Assembly: GCA_022844475.1 (NCBI GenBank)
Contig: JALHLR010000008.1
Location: 3,295 to 49,578 of the forward strand
Length of the DNA: 46,284 bases
From: Hyphomonadaceae bacterium
Lineage (GTDB): Bacteria; Pseudomonadota; Alphaproteobacteria; Caulobacterales; Hyphomonadaceae
Direction of reading: 5' to 3'
The notes under the pieces are model-generated. The model searched no databases. It was not told the origin of the DNA and saw only the letters and a program-made list of their open reading frames with translations. Position numbers and translations under genes: made by a program. Of this stretch, positions 1-7,792 are shown in pieces (the first letter of the stretch is position 1; every line of letters begins with the position of its first letter).

Positions 1-19
1 GATGATGGCCCGGGAACCG

Positions 20-1048
20 CTATTTTTCCGTCGAGAGGCCCGCCTCGCGCCACGCCTTCATGCCGCCATCGAGCGCGCTGGCGTGGCGGAAGCCGAGCGC
101 GCGGAGGGTTGCCGCTGCGAGGGTGGAGATCTTGCCGAACTCGCAGACAGCGACGATGCGCACGGTTGGATCGGGAAAAGCCTCGTTGACGCGCAGCTCG
201 AGCTGGCCGCGCGGCAGGTGCACGGCGCCTGGCAGGTGGCCTGCGTCGAATGTGTCTTTCTCCCGCACGTCGAGGATTACGAGGTCGTTCTGCCGGGCGG
301 CGATGCGGCGGGAGAGTTCGTCCATCGCCATGAAGGGGACGGACGCACTTGCTTCGGACAACAGGCGGGCCACTGATTTCGCGCCGCTCATGTTGACGCG
401 CAGCGCCTCGGTGAGGTGGGTTGGCGCCTGGATGTTGAGGGCGCGCATCATCGCGACGAAGTCTGCGCGGCCGGTCTTCTGCAGCCGCGGGTTGGTGGCG
501 ATCTCCTCGCCGATGGTGGAGCCGGTTCGCCCCTTGTATTCGTGGGCGGGATGGATCTGTGTCGCGGGATCGAGCTTGAGCAGGCGGTTGAACAGGCTGT
601 CGTGGAGCTGTTCCGGATCGCCGGTGGGCAGGTCGGTGCGGCCTGTGCCGCCGATCAGCAGGGCATCGCCGGTGAAGACGTGGCCCTGCGTGTAGAGGGA
701 GGTGGAGTCGGCGGTATGGCCGGGCGTTGCCATCGCCTGCAGGCGGATGTCGCCGATCAGGAGCAGGTCGCCATCATCGAGTTTAATGTCGACATGGGGC
801 GCGGGTGAGAGGTGGCTCATCACCACCTGGGCGCCGAGCGCCTTGCCGATCTCGCGCGCGGCGGAGAAATGGTCGGCGTGGGTGTGGGTGTCGATGGCGT
901 AGCGAAGCGAAAGGCCGTGCCTCGCGGCCAGGCCGCGATAGCGCTCGATGGCGCTGATCTCGGGATCGATCACGGCCCCGACATGCGTTTTCGGGCAGCC
1001 GAGAATGTAGGAGCGGCAACCGCCGACTTCGATGGTTTCGAGGATCAT
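20..1048 (-). CDS. MBL-fold persulfide dioxygenase-like hydrolase fused to a rhodanese domain
   Basis: The N-terminal half is a metallo-beta-lactamase fold of the ETHE1/persulfide dioxygenase type. The metal motif THTHADH lies at about residues 54-60, with further ligands in TPGH (His111), TGD (Asp128) and HPAHEY (His169). The C-terminal third (about 240-340) is a rhodanese domain with its active-site cysteine in the CEFGKIS loop (Cys302). Such fusions oxidise glutathione persulfide to sulfite and can move sulfane sulfur, which is cytosolic sulfide detoxification. I chose the ATG at 1048, preceded by a GAGG-type ribosome site; the longer reading adds nine residues with no family support. Fifty bases separate it from the upstream lipoprotein gene on the same strand. 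All catalytic positions look intact. Family assignment is secure; the exact substrate is inferred. Confidence 0.88.
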   Translation of the reverse strand: MILETIEVGGCRSYILGCPKTHVGAVIDPEISAIERYRGLAARHGLSLRYAIDTHTHADHFSAAREIGKALGAQVVMSHLSPAPHVDIKLDDGDLLLIGDIRLQAMATPGHTADSTSLYTQGHVFTGDALLIGGTGRTDLPTGDPEQLHDSLFNRLLKLDPATQIHPAHEYKGRTGSTIGEEIATNPRLQKTGRADFVAMMRALNIQAPTHLTEALRVNMSGAKSVARLLSEASASVPFMAMDELSRRIAARQNDLVILDVREKDTFDAGHLPGAVHLPRGQLELRVNEAFPDPTVRIVAVCEFGKISTLAAATLRALGFRHASALDGGMKAWREAGLSTEK

Positions 1049-1098
1049 TCCTGCCTCACGATGCGCGCGTTTCAACGCAGCAGGCGGAAGGTGGCTGG

Positions 1099-1464
1099 TC
1101 AGTTGTCGCGCCGCCCGTCGCGATAACCGTCACGGTATCCGTCCGAATACTCGTCGTCATGCCGGTCGCCCCTGTCGCCATCATGATCGTCGTCATGCGT
1201 ATAGTACACAGGGACGGCGCAATACGAGTAGCCGCCGCCCAGAGGATTTAGCTGGTAGCCAACCTGCTCGTAGCTGTACCGCGGATAGGAGGTGGGTAGC
1301 GTGTCCGGCACATGCTGTCGGAACATTCCGACCGGGCAAGGCGCATTCATCTGTGCGTCGAGTTCGTAAGCGGCTTGATTCAGCCCGTAAGCAAATGCAT
1401 CGAGATCGTCGGTCGTACAGGCTGCCGCCGCCAGGAGCGGCACGATCATCAGCATCCGTTTCAA
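1099..1464 (-). CDS. small lipoprotein with acidic, repetitive C-terminus (TTG start)
   Basis: No function recognised. The protein has a lipoprotein signal (hydrophobic core MIVPLLAAAAC, lipid-modified Cys at residue 16). A middle region with three cysteines follows, then a low-complexity tail rich in Asp, His and Arg with repeats of the form DGYRDG. I prefer the TTG at 1464 because GGGGAG sits about nine bases upstream and the start supplies the positive residues Lys-Arg before the hydrophobic core. The ATG at 1455 is the alternative. About 120 aa, envelope-attached. It lies between the GNAT gene and the MBL-rhodanese gene on the same strand with moderate gaps, so co-transcription is possible but unproven. 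The DH-rich tail could bind divalent metal, which is only a suggestion from composition. Confidence 0.7.
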   Translation of the reverse strand: MKRMLMIVPLLAAAACTTDDLDAFAYGLNQAAYELDAQMNAPCPVGMFRQHVPDTLPTSYPRYSYEQVGYQLNPLGGGYSYCAVPVYYTHDDDHDGDRGDRHDDEYSDGYRDGYRDGRRDN

Positions 1465-1592
1465 TGTCAGCTCCCCGCTATTCCCACCCCAATCGACTTT
1501 AGCGGACATTTCTGGCCAAATCCGGGCAAAGAACCGGGCGCGAAAGGAAATTCCGCTCTTCGATGGTCTGGCCGGTCGAAGCGGTGAGACCT

Positions 1593-2189
1593 TCAGCGCA
1601 AGTCCTTGCGCATCTCGGCCAGATGGAAGTCGCGGGTTGTCTCGCCCGTCGTGTCGCTGAATGGAAACGGAAGCGTTGCACCGGTGAGGCGGTAGCCACG
1701 GCGCTGGTACCATTCGATCAACTCGGTGCGCAGGTTGATGACAGTCATCACCATCTGGTTGGCGCCCCATAGATCCTGCGCGCGGCGCTCGGCTTCGGCG
1801 AGGATATGCTTGCCGAGGCCGCCGCCGTGGATGGCGGGGTCGATAGCGAACATGCCGAAATAGGCTGCGTTCACATCGCCGATGGATGAGGCAGCGACAT
1901 CAGAATCGGCGGGGCCGTCCGCGCTCGACCAGTTGCGGGCGGGATCGCTGAGCCCCTGTATGAGGCAGCAGCCAGCGATACGTGCGTCCAGCTCGGCAAT
2001 GAGAAAGCGTGAGTCCTCGCGGCCGATCAGGGTCGAGATTTCGTCGTCATTGGTGCGTGGTCCCTTGAGCAAGTGCGCTTCGGAGTTCCAGCGCCCCGCC
2101 GTATCCTCGCCGCGATAGGCGCGCTCGATCAGGGCGACGAGCGCTGGCGCGTCGGATTGCCGGGCATAGCGGAAGCATGGTTCGGGCAT
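1593..2189 (-). CDS. GNAT-family N-acetyltransferase
   Basis: A 198-aa single-domain acetyltransferase. The acetyl-CoA pyrophosphate-binding motif A is visible as HGGGLGKHIL at about residues 120-130, preceded by the beta-strand AAYFGMFAIDP. The C-terminal beta bulge contains the usual WYQRRGY element. The substrate cannot be read from sequence; relatives acetylate small amines, amino acids or antibiotics. The ATG at 2189 has GGAG seven bases upstream. The gene heads a run of three minus-strand genes (GNAT, lipoprotein, MBL-rhodanese) separated by 128 and 50 bases. Family confidence is high; specific function unknown. Confidence 0.88.
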   Translation of the reverse strand: MPEPCFRYARQSDAPALVALIERAYRGEDTAGRWNSEAHLLKGPRTNDDEISTLIGREDSRFLIAELDARIAGCCLIQGLSDPARNWSSADGPADSDVAASSIGDVNAAYFGMFAIDPAIHGGGLGKHILAEAERRAQDLWGANQMVMTVINLRTELIEWYQRRGYRLTGATLPFPFSDTTGETTRDFHLAEMRKDLR

Positions 2190-2316
2190 GGGTGTCTCCG
2201 TCCTGTTCGGCTAATCCACGGCGGACGCAGCGCGTCAAGCGCCAAACGGGCGCGGGTGATTGCAGGCGGCGGTGCGGCGTGGTCTGGTGAAGCGGGTGCA
2301 GATGCGCGGAGGCTAC

Positions 2317-2766
2317 ATGCTACGCCAGGGCGGACGATTGATCGCGGGCTTGCTCGCGGCCCTGTGCGCGGGTGCATGTGCGGGCGGGCCTGCTGCAGGC
2401 ACGATGGGCGGCCCGCAGGTGTCCGACCAGGTGCTGAAGGGCGGGCAGCTGTTGCAGCCATGGCTGGGCGCGGCGCTCACGGAGGCGGCGCGGCATCCGC
2501 TGGGGTCGGAGGAGAATCCGGTGCGCGCGGACATGCCGGGCGGACAGCGCGCCTATCTTGCGCGGTTGCGCTGCACCAATGACGCGCCGCCGACCTGGCG
2601 CCGCGTGGGAAATCTCGGTTCGGGTGTGTTCGGGTCGATCGTGGATCAGTATGACGTGCGCTGCGAAGGCGCGCATCCGCCGCGGACGATCATCGTGATG
2701 GACATGTATTTCAAGGGCCACGTCGAAGCGCGGGCGATCGATGGTTTCGAGATTGCGCCGCCCTGA
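2317..2766 (+). CDS. hypothetical lipoprotein
   Basis: No family recognised. The ATG at 2317 is preceded by GGAGG with a short spacer and starts a lipoprotein-type signal (two Arg residues, then LIAGLLAALCAGAC). Upstream in-frame starts would put extra charged residues ahead of the signal, so I rejected them. The mature part (about 125 aa) has two cysteines (LRCTND and VRCEG) that could form a disulfide, and a C-terminal strand region ending EIAPP. Twenty-four bases separate it from the next gene, the cupin-like secreted protein on the same strand, so the two are probably co-transcribed. Envelope location is inferred from the signal. Confidence 0.72.
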   Translation: MLRQGGRLIAGLLAALCAGACAGGPAAGTMGGPQVSDQVLKGGQLLQPWLGAALTEAARHPLGSEENPVRADMPGGQRAYLARLRCTNDAPPTWRRVGNLGSGVFGSIVDQYDVRCEGAHPPRTIIVMDMYFKGHVEARAIDGFEIAPP

Positions 2767-2790
2767 GAGGCCGCGTGCGGGAGGAATAGC

Positions 2791-3252
2791 ATGCGCATTG
2801 CAGCCATCATGCTGGTGTTGATTTTGGCGCCCGCAGCCGAGGCGCAGCAGCACCTGCCGCCGGAACGCATGTTCTGCGATCCGGAGAGCCATCCGAATGA
2901 CGCTGTGGCCGCAGCGCCATATTCGCACCGCGTGATGTTCGAGGACGAACATGTGCGCGTGCTGGAGATCCGCCTGCCGCCGGGCGCGAGCGAGCCGATC
3001 CATATTCATGCGTTGCCGAGCGTCATCTATGGCGACACCGGCGGGGAGGGCGGCGCGAAATTCGTCTACACCGAATACCGCATGGAGAATGGCAAGTTCG
3101 TCGAAGTCGCGAGCAATGAGGTGAATCCGACTGCGGGCGTGCGCGCCGTGTGGTCGCCACCCGAGGGCCCGCATTCGATCACCAATACCGGCGGTGTGGG
3201 CGTGAAGTTCACGCGCGTCGAGATCAAGCCGGAGAGTTGCGCGGCGCGCTAG
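2791..3252 (+). CDS. secreted cupin-like small protein
   Basis: Begins with a clear Sec signal peptide (MRIAAIMLVLILAPAAEA, cleavage before QQH), so the product is periplasmic. The mature part resembles a single-domain cupin: the strand VRVLEIRLPPG is followed by PIHIHALPSVIY, whose histidines are the usual metal-site positions, and a later GPHSITNTG strand resembles the second cupin motif. No enzyme activity can be assigned. GGGAGG lies directly upstream of the ATG. It follows a lipoprotein gene by 24 bases and converges with the next gene, the two stop codons overlapping in the four bases CTAG at 3249-3252. Confidence 0.72.
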   Translation: MRIAAIMLVLILAPAAEAQQHLPPERMFCDPESHPNDAVAAAPYSHRVMFEDEHVRVLEIRLPPGASEPIHIHALPSVIYGDTGGEGGAKFVYTEYRMENGKFVEVASNEVNPTAGVRAVWSPPEGPHSITNTGGVGVKFTRVEIKPESCAAR

Positions 3253-3797
3253 GGGGCTTCGACGAACGTCTCGCCGGTGCCCGGCATGAAGACGGGCGGG
3301 AGCGGGCCGACGACGCCCTGCAGGAAGGTCACCTCTGTCGCGATGGTGAGGGACTGACGGACGGCGAGTGCGGCCTGCAGCGCGGCGTAGTCGGGTCCGT
3401 CGCCGCCCATCGCGGCGGCATCGCGCGTGGCGGCCCAGTGATCGAGGCTGGCATAGCGGGTGGTGAGGTAGACTTCGTCATAGTCGGGAGAAGCTTCGGC
3501 CTCGCCGGGCGCCGGGATGACTTTCCACATGCCGACAATCCGGGCGCCGATCTTTTCGAAGTAGGGCCAGATGCCGTCCTGCGAGGCTTTGAGGAATTGC
3601 GGGAAGGTTCCCTTCCGGATCTTCCAGTAGCGGATGGTGGTGATTTCCTGCCCGGCCTGGGGCCCGAGATTTCGCACCGGTCCGCGTGCGCCCGCGGCGT
3701 CGCGGTTCATCTGGATGGGGCTGTTGTTCGGCGGCGCTGGGGGCGGCGTTGTCGTGCAGGCGGAGGCGAGGAGGAGCAGGGCGGCGAGACAGCGCAT
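3249..3797 (-). CDS. lipoprotein with NIPSNAP/dimeric alpha-beta-barrel-like domain
   Basis: Starts with a lipoprotein signal (MRCLAALLLLASAC, lipobox Cys at residue 14), then a Pro/Thr-rich linker. The body has the layout of a NIPSNAP/ABM-type dimeric alpha-beta barrel: strand ITTIRYWKIRKG, helix FPQFLKASQDGIWPYFEKIG, strand RIVGMWKVIP, strand DYDEVYLTTRYASLDHW. Such domains form dimers and often act in small-molecule binding or as monooxygenases of the antibiotic-biosynthesis type. A lipid-anchored version suggests an envelope role that is not known. CCGGAG lies seven bases upstream of the ATG. Its stop overlaps the stop of the convergent cupin-like gene. Confidence 0.7.
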   Translation of the reverse strand: MRCLAALLLLASACTTTPPPAPPNNSPIQMNRDAAGARGPVRNLGPQAGQEITTIRYWKIRKGTFPQFLKASQDGIWPYFEKIGARIVGMWKVIPAPGEAEASPDYDEVYLTTRYASLDHWAATRDAAAMGGDGPDYAALQAALAVRQSLTIATEVTFLQGVVGPLPPVFMPGTGETFVEAP

Positions 3798-3971
3798 GTG
3801 GAAACTCCGGAGTTTGCAGCATTGCAGCGGAGCGCGACCGGAGATGCAAGACGCAACCGGACGCGCGGCGAATGGCGGCGATGACCAGATCTTGCGTTGA
3901 AAGGACCATCAACGCAGCTTTAATCGCATGTTCGTAAGCATACTCTCCCGCACTCCAGCTGACCTGTCATC

Positions 3972-5762
3972 ATGAACCTGTTCGAAGGCCTGAAGAGCGA
4001 CTGGATCTACATCAACGGATTTCGCCGCATCATCGGCGCGGTCGGAAAGTTCGATCCGGAGGCAGACTACACGCTGGCAGACGCGATCGAGGATACGATC
4101 GACGGCTACAGCGAGCGGACCTTCATTTCGTTTGAGGGCAAGGACACGACCTACGCGGAGTTCGAGGCGCGTGCGAACCAGTTTGCCCATTGGGGACAGT
4201 CGGTTGGACTGAAGGCTGGCGATACGGTTGCGCTCTTCATGGAGAACCGGCCGGACTATATCGCCTTCTGGGCGGGTATGGCGAAGATCGCTGTGCGGAC
4301 GGCGCTGATCAACTACAACCTGTCCGGCGCCGGACTCGCGCATTGCGTCAAGATCGTCGACTGCAAGGCCATCGTGATGAATCCCGAGCTTGCGCCGCAG
4401 TTTGCATCGGCGCGCGGGCAGGTTGGGACGCCGCTCGGCGCCTTCGTGCTTGGCGGGCCGGCCGATGGGCTTGTGCAGATTGACGGCGGGGTGGATCGCG
4501 CGGCCAGGACGCGGCTCGACCGCTCCGTTCGGGCCGGCGTCAAGGGCGGCGACGTGGCGCTCTATATCTACACGTCCGGCACGACGGGATTGCCCAAGGC
4601 GGCCAAGATTTCCGGCGTGCGGGCGCGTGGGCTGATGCGCGTGTTCAAGGATGCGACGCAGGCGAGCCGGGACGAGCGTATCCTGCTGACGCTGCCGCTC
4701 TATCATGCGACGGGCGGGATGTGTGGGGTGGGCACGGCGTTGAACGCAGGGGCCTGCATCGTGCTTCAGCGAAAATTCTCTGCTTCGCAATTCTGGCAGG
4801 AAGCAATCGACAGCCATGCGACCATGCTCGTCTATATCGGCGAGCTGGGACGGTATCTCATGAACCAGCCGCCAAGCGCGCTCGAGCGCAGCCACAGAAT
4901 AACCAAAGGCTTTGGCAATGGTCTGCGCGCTGATGTGTGGGCCGAGTTCGTCGAGCGTACGGGGATCAGGCGCCTGGTCGAGTTCTACGGGTCGACCGAA
5001 GGCAATGTGAATTTCTTCAATCTCGATGGAAAAATCGGCGCCGTCGGGCGCATTCCCCGCCTGCTGCGCGGGCGGCTGCCGGCGCGGATCCTCCGCTTCG
5101 ATGTGGAGACAGAGCAGCCCGTGCGTGGACCGGACGGGCTCTGCATCGAGGCGGGCGTGGACGAGATCGGCGAGGCGGTGGGGCCGATCACGAAGGAGCC
5201 GCGGCAGCGCTTTGACGGCTACAATGACGAGAAGCAGTCGCAGAAGAAGATCCTGACGGACGTCTTCGCCAGGGGCGACAGGTGGTTTCGCACCGGCGAC
5301 CTGATGAAGATGGACGCCGACCAGTACATCTATTTCGTCGATCGGGTCGGCGACACCTTCCGGTGGAAGGGCGAGAATGTCTCGACCAGCGAAGTGGAGA
5401 TCGCAATCTCGTCCATGCCCGGCGTGAAGCATGCGATCGTCTATGGTGTTGCCGTGCCAGGGCAGGATGGGCGTGCCGGCATGGCGGCGATAACGCCGAA
5501 AGAGGGCGTTGATCTCGCGGCGCTGTATGCGCACCTGACCAGCAACCTTCCAGCCTATGCGCGTCCTGCCTTCGTGCGTTTCCAGGATGAGGTCGAAACT
5601 ACCGGCACGCTGAAGTATCGAAAGGTGGACCTGGTCAAGGAGGGCTTCGACCCGATGAACACCAGCGACCCGCTGTTCGTCGCGGATGTGGCCAACAAGA
5701 GCTACTCGCCGATCACTGCCGACGTCCTGCGCGATGTCCTGAGCGGCAAGATGCGGCTCTGA
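3972..5762 (+). CDS. FATP-type long/very-long-chain acyl-CoA synthetase
   Basis: A 596-aa ANL-superfamily adenylating enzyme. The AMP/P-loop motif YTSGTTGLPKAAK is at about 200-212, EFYGSTEG at 337-344, WFRTGDLM at 438-445 and the FATP-type signature DRVGDTFRWKGENVST at 457-472. The spacing and the FRWKGENVST motif place it with SLC27/FATP-like very-long-chain acyl-CoA synthetases rather than FadD proper. Reaction: fatty acid + ATP + CoA gives acyl-CoA + AMP + PPi, feeding beta-oxidation or lipid synthesis, at the inner membrane face. The ATG at 3972 has no strong Shine-Dalgarno. Monocistronic: the next gene is convergent. The C-terminal catalytic lysine region (GTLKYRKVDL) is intact. Confidence 0.92.
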   Translation: MNLFEGLKSDWIYINGFRRIIGAVGKFDPEADYTLADAIEDTIDGYSERTFISFEGKDTTYAEFEARANQFAHWGQSVGLKAGDTVALFMENRPDYIAFWAGMAKIAVRTALINYNLSGAGLAHCVKIVDCKAIVMNPELAPQFASARGQVGTPLGAFVLGGPADGLVQIDGGVDRAARTRLDRSVRAGVKGGDVALYIYTSGTTGLPKAAKISGVRARGLMRVFKDATQASRDERILLTLPLYHATGGMCGVGTALNAGACIVLQRKFSASQFWQEAIDSHATMLVYIGELGRYLMNQPPSALERSHRITKGFGNGLRADVWAEFVERTGIRRLVEFYGSTEGNVNFFNLDGKIGAVGRIPRLLRGRLPARILRFDVETEQPVRGPDGLCIEAGVDEIGEAVGPITKEPRQRFDGYNDEKQSQKKILTDVFARGDRWFRTGDLMKMDADQYIYFVDRVGDTFRWKGENVSTSEVEIAISSMPGVKHAIVYGVAVPGQDGRAGMAAITPKEGVDLAALYAHLTSNLPAYARPAFVRFQDEVETTGTLKYRKVDLVKEGFDPMNTSDPLFVADVANKSYSPITADVLRDVLSGKMRL

Positions 5763-5841
5763 TCCTGGCCCATGTCCTTCTTCGGATCAACGCTCGCGGC
5801 TGGGTTGCCGCGCCGATCCGCCACTCCCGGGTGGAATCGCG

Positions 5842-5860
5842 CAGGGTCGAGCCCTGTTTT
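5842..5860 (+). terminator. weak terminator-like hairpin after the acyl-CoA synthetase
   Basis: CAGGG (5842-5846) pairs with CCCTG (5852-5856) around a five-base loop and is followed by TTTT. The stem is only five pairs, so it is a weak candidate for the intrinsic terminator of the FATP-type gene that ends 80 bases upstream. Confidence 0.35.
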
Positions 5861-5869
5861 CCCGGAGCA

Positions 5870-5905
5870 CGTGTTCCGCACTGATTGTCGCCAGCGCGGA
5901 ACACG
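5870..5905. repeat. perfect 10-bp inverted repeat between convergent genes
   Basis: CGTGTTCCGC (5870-5879) and GCGGAACACG (5896-5905) are exact reverse complements separated by 16 bases. The element sits in the 160-base gap between the convergent acyl-CoA synthetase and PcfJ-like genes. There is no T-tract on either side, so it is not a classical intrinsic terminator; it may be a transcript-stabilising hairpin or a dispersed palindrome. Confidence 0.6.
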
Positions 5906-5922
5906 CATCTTCCAGTCGAGCG

Positions 5923-6972
5923 TCAGCTCCAGAGATCGCCGAGCGACAGGTCTTCGATGAACGAGGCCCGGTACTCGCGCGGGTAGCTGTTGCCGTTCAC
6001 CCAGTCGTCGAGCCGGCAGGAGATGTTCTGCACGGACGGGCCGGTGCGGACACCTGCGAGATCGAGGCGGGCTGCGAGTTGGCGCAGGCAGCCTTCCTCG
6101 AGATCGACGTTGTCCGGAGCTTTCGCTTCGGCGAGACGCCAGCCCGCGACGTCACGGCTGAGCGCGATCGCCGCGAGCGGCTCGGCGCGCCAGACATAGA
6201 CGGCCATGCGGCCTTCCGCGATGCGCGCGCCATGCTCGGCGAGGCAGTTGCGGAACTCCAGCGCGGCAGCTTCCAGCTGCTTGCGGCCCGTGATCGCAAC
6301 GAACGGCGACGCCAGAACCGGGGGAGGGCCGGCAGGCCGGAACACGTCGGGCGTCAGGTCCTCGACAGCGCGGCCGAAGACGGCGCGGATGTCGCCACCC
6401 GCGCCCCAGCGACGCGCGATCCGTGCAGAGGCGCCCGGCTCGCGCATGCGGACTGCCAGATGGAAGGCGCGCGCGAGATCGTGCGCCGCTGCGGTGGACG
6501 GCAGGACGCGGACCACAGGAGCCATGCGCAGCGCTTCGGGCAGGAGAGCGATCGGGCCGAACGCCGCCGGACGGACATCGTCGAGGTGGCGCAGGACTTC
6601 GTTCGCCATCGGCTCCGCCATCAGGGCCGCGAAGGTGTCGTAGTCCTCGCGCCGCCAGAGCTGTTCGCCGGCTTTAGCCAGCGCGCGCATCAGGCCGGTG
6701 GGAGGCACGCGCGTGAAGGCCTCGCCCACGACAGCATCGCGCTGGTACTCGACCAGGCGGCGCAGGTCGGCGTCGGTCATCGGCTGGCGGGCGTGCCCTG
6801 CGAGCGCTATCGCCACCGCATGGCGGCGCGCGGCGGGCAGGGCGAAGAAATCGCCGTGCGGCGCGGGCCAGATGCGCGCGATCGCGTCGGCGAAGTCGCC
6901 GGCGAGATAGGCGAGCAGCGGGCTCGCCGTACGCGCCCGCTGGGGCGCGCGATGGAACAGTTGCGCGACCAT
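5923..6972 (-). CDS. hypothetical protein, weakly PcfJ-like C-terminus
   Basis: A 349-aa cytosolic protein rich in Ala and Arg, without signal peptide or membrane segment. I do not firmly recognise it. The segment FRNCLAEHGARIAEG followed by a MAVYVWRAEPLAAIAL strand (about 240-270) has the pattern seen in PcfJ-like proteins (a conserved Cys, then a Gly and a strand reading YxWxxxPLAAIxL). The N-terminal two thirds are helical with conserved-looking WPAPHGDFFALP and LWRREDYDTF stretches. I chose the ATG at 6972 because GAGAGGAG sits eight bases upstream; two in-frame upstream ATGs would add up to 26 residues of charged, GC-rich sequence. The promoter probably lies in the 328-base divergent gap shared with the Gmad2 lipoprotein gene. 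Confidence 0.6.
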   Translation of the reverse strand: MVAQLFHRAPQRARTASPLLAYLAGDFADAIARIWPAPHGDFFALPAARRHAVAIALAGHARQPMTDADLRRLVEYQRDAVVGEAFTRVPPTGLMRALAKAGEQLWRREDYDTFAALMAEPMANEVLRHLDDVRPAAFGPIALLPEALRMAPVVRVLPSTAAAHDLARAFHLAVRMREPGASARIARRWGAGGDIRAVFGRAVEDLTPDVFRPAGPPPVLASPFVAITGRKQLEAAALEFRNCLAEHGARIAEGRMAVYVWRAEPLAAIALSRDVAGWRLAEAKAPDNVDLEEGCLRQLAARLDLAGVRTGPSVQNISCRLDDWVNGNSYPREYRASFIEDLSLGDLWS

Positions 6973-7300
6973 GGTCGCGTCTCCTCTCGACATGCGCCCG
7001 CAATTCCGCCTGGAGGGCGGATCATCGCAGTCGCGGCCTCGCGCGCGCACAATCGCGCCTCGCGAGCCAGGTCAGTTTTGTGAGGTCAGACGCAGCCGGA
7101 GTTGACCCGGGAGCGCTGACCGCCCCCTGGGATACAGAGGGGCGAACTGGCTGATTGCAGTCGCCTCATTGCTGTTTGGCTCCGTGATGTGCGGGAGAAT
7201 GCCCCCCGACATGCGACGATCTGGCCGAAGATTCGGGCGGGATTTTGGCAAAGGAGAAAATCGTTCTAGTCTGACGCTCGTCCTGCAGGAGAGAAGTCTG
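6973..7300. other. intergenic region between divergent genes
   Basis: A 328-base divergent gap with no convincing gene. It must hold the promoters of the PcfJ-like gene (minus) and the Gmad2-selO operon (plus). A loose sigma70-like pair is TTGGCA at 7245-7250 and TAGTCT at 7267-7272 with a 16-base spacer, about 30 bases upstream of the Gmad2 start; it matches the consensus only partly. No clear operator dyad was seen. Confidence 0.4.
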
Positions 7301-7792
7301 ATGAAACGTCTGTTGATCGCCTTGGTCGTGCTCGGCGCATGCACGCCATCGAGCGATCCCGTCCAGGAGCCCGCAGCTTCCGAACCGCCCGCGGTTGCGA
7401 GTGAGCCGACATTGCTGGCGGATGAGATTCCTGCGCCCGCCGGCGAGATCACGGTGACCGGCATAAGCGCCGGGACGCGTGTGAGCAGCCCGCTGGTGGT
7501 GGAGGGCATGGTCAAGTCGAACTGGATTTTCGAGGGTCAGTTTCCGGCGAAGATCGAAGTCGATGGCAAGCCGGTTGCGGAAGCCCCCGCGATGTATGAG
7601 CTGCCGCAGGATGGCAGCTATCCCGAGACGATGAAGTTCCGCGCCGAGCTGGCGTTCGAGGTTGCAGCAGAGACGCCTGCGACGCTGGTGCTGCAGGAGG
7701 ACATGCCCCAGCCGGTGAGCGCCGACAGCGATGTTGCTGGCCCTGCGCGCACACTGCGTATCCCGATCGTGCTGACGCCGCCGGCGCAATGA
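7301..7792 (+). CDS. lipoprotein with Gmad2 immunoglobulin-like domain
   Basis: A 163-aa lipoprotein: MKRLLIALVVLGAC signal with Cys14 as lipidation site, then an Ala/Pro/Glu linker to about residue 45, then a single domain with the Gmad2 pattern. That pattern is VSSPLVVEGMV, NWIFEGQFPAKIEVDG, a Met-Lys-Phe strand and a closing ATLVLQED strand. Gmad2 domains are immunoglobulin-like folds described in spore germination and other secreted proteins and are presumed to bind or scaffold at the cell surface. AGGAGA precedes the ATG; the longer reading from 7169 has no signal logic. Its last codon overlaps the start of selO (ATGA), so the two are translationally coupled, an unexplained pairing of an outer lipoprotein with a redox-related AMPylator. 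Confidence 0.8.
   Translation: MKRLLIALVVLGACTPSSDPVQEPAASEPPAVASEPTLLADEIPAPAGEITVTGISAGTRVSSPLVVEGMVKSNWIFEGQFPAKIEVDGKPVAEAPAMYELPQDGSYPETMKFRAELAFEVAAETPATLVLQEDMPQPVSADSDVAGPARTLRIPIVLTPPAQ

Noticed and set aside
3909..5534. Minus-strand frame of about 540 codons opposite the acyl-CoA synthetase
   Set aside because: The plus-strand frame has all family motifs. The antisense frame is Arg/His/Leu-rich noise with no start signal.
5763..5922. tRNA gene in the gap after the acyl-CoA synthetase
   Set aside because: GGGTCGAGCCC looks briefly like a T-arm, but there is no acceptor stem, D-arm or anticodon arm around it.
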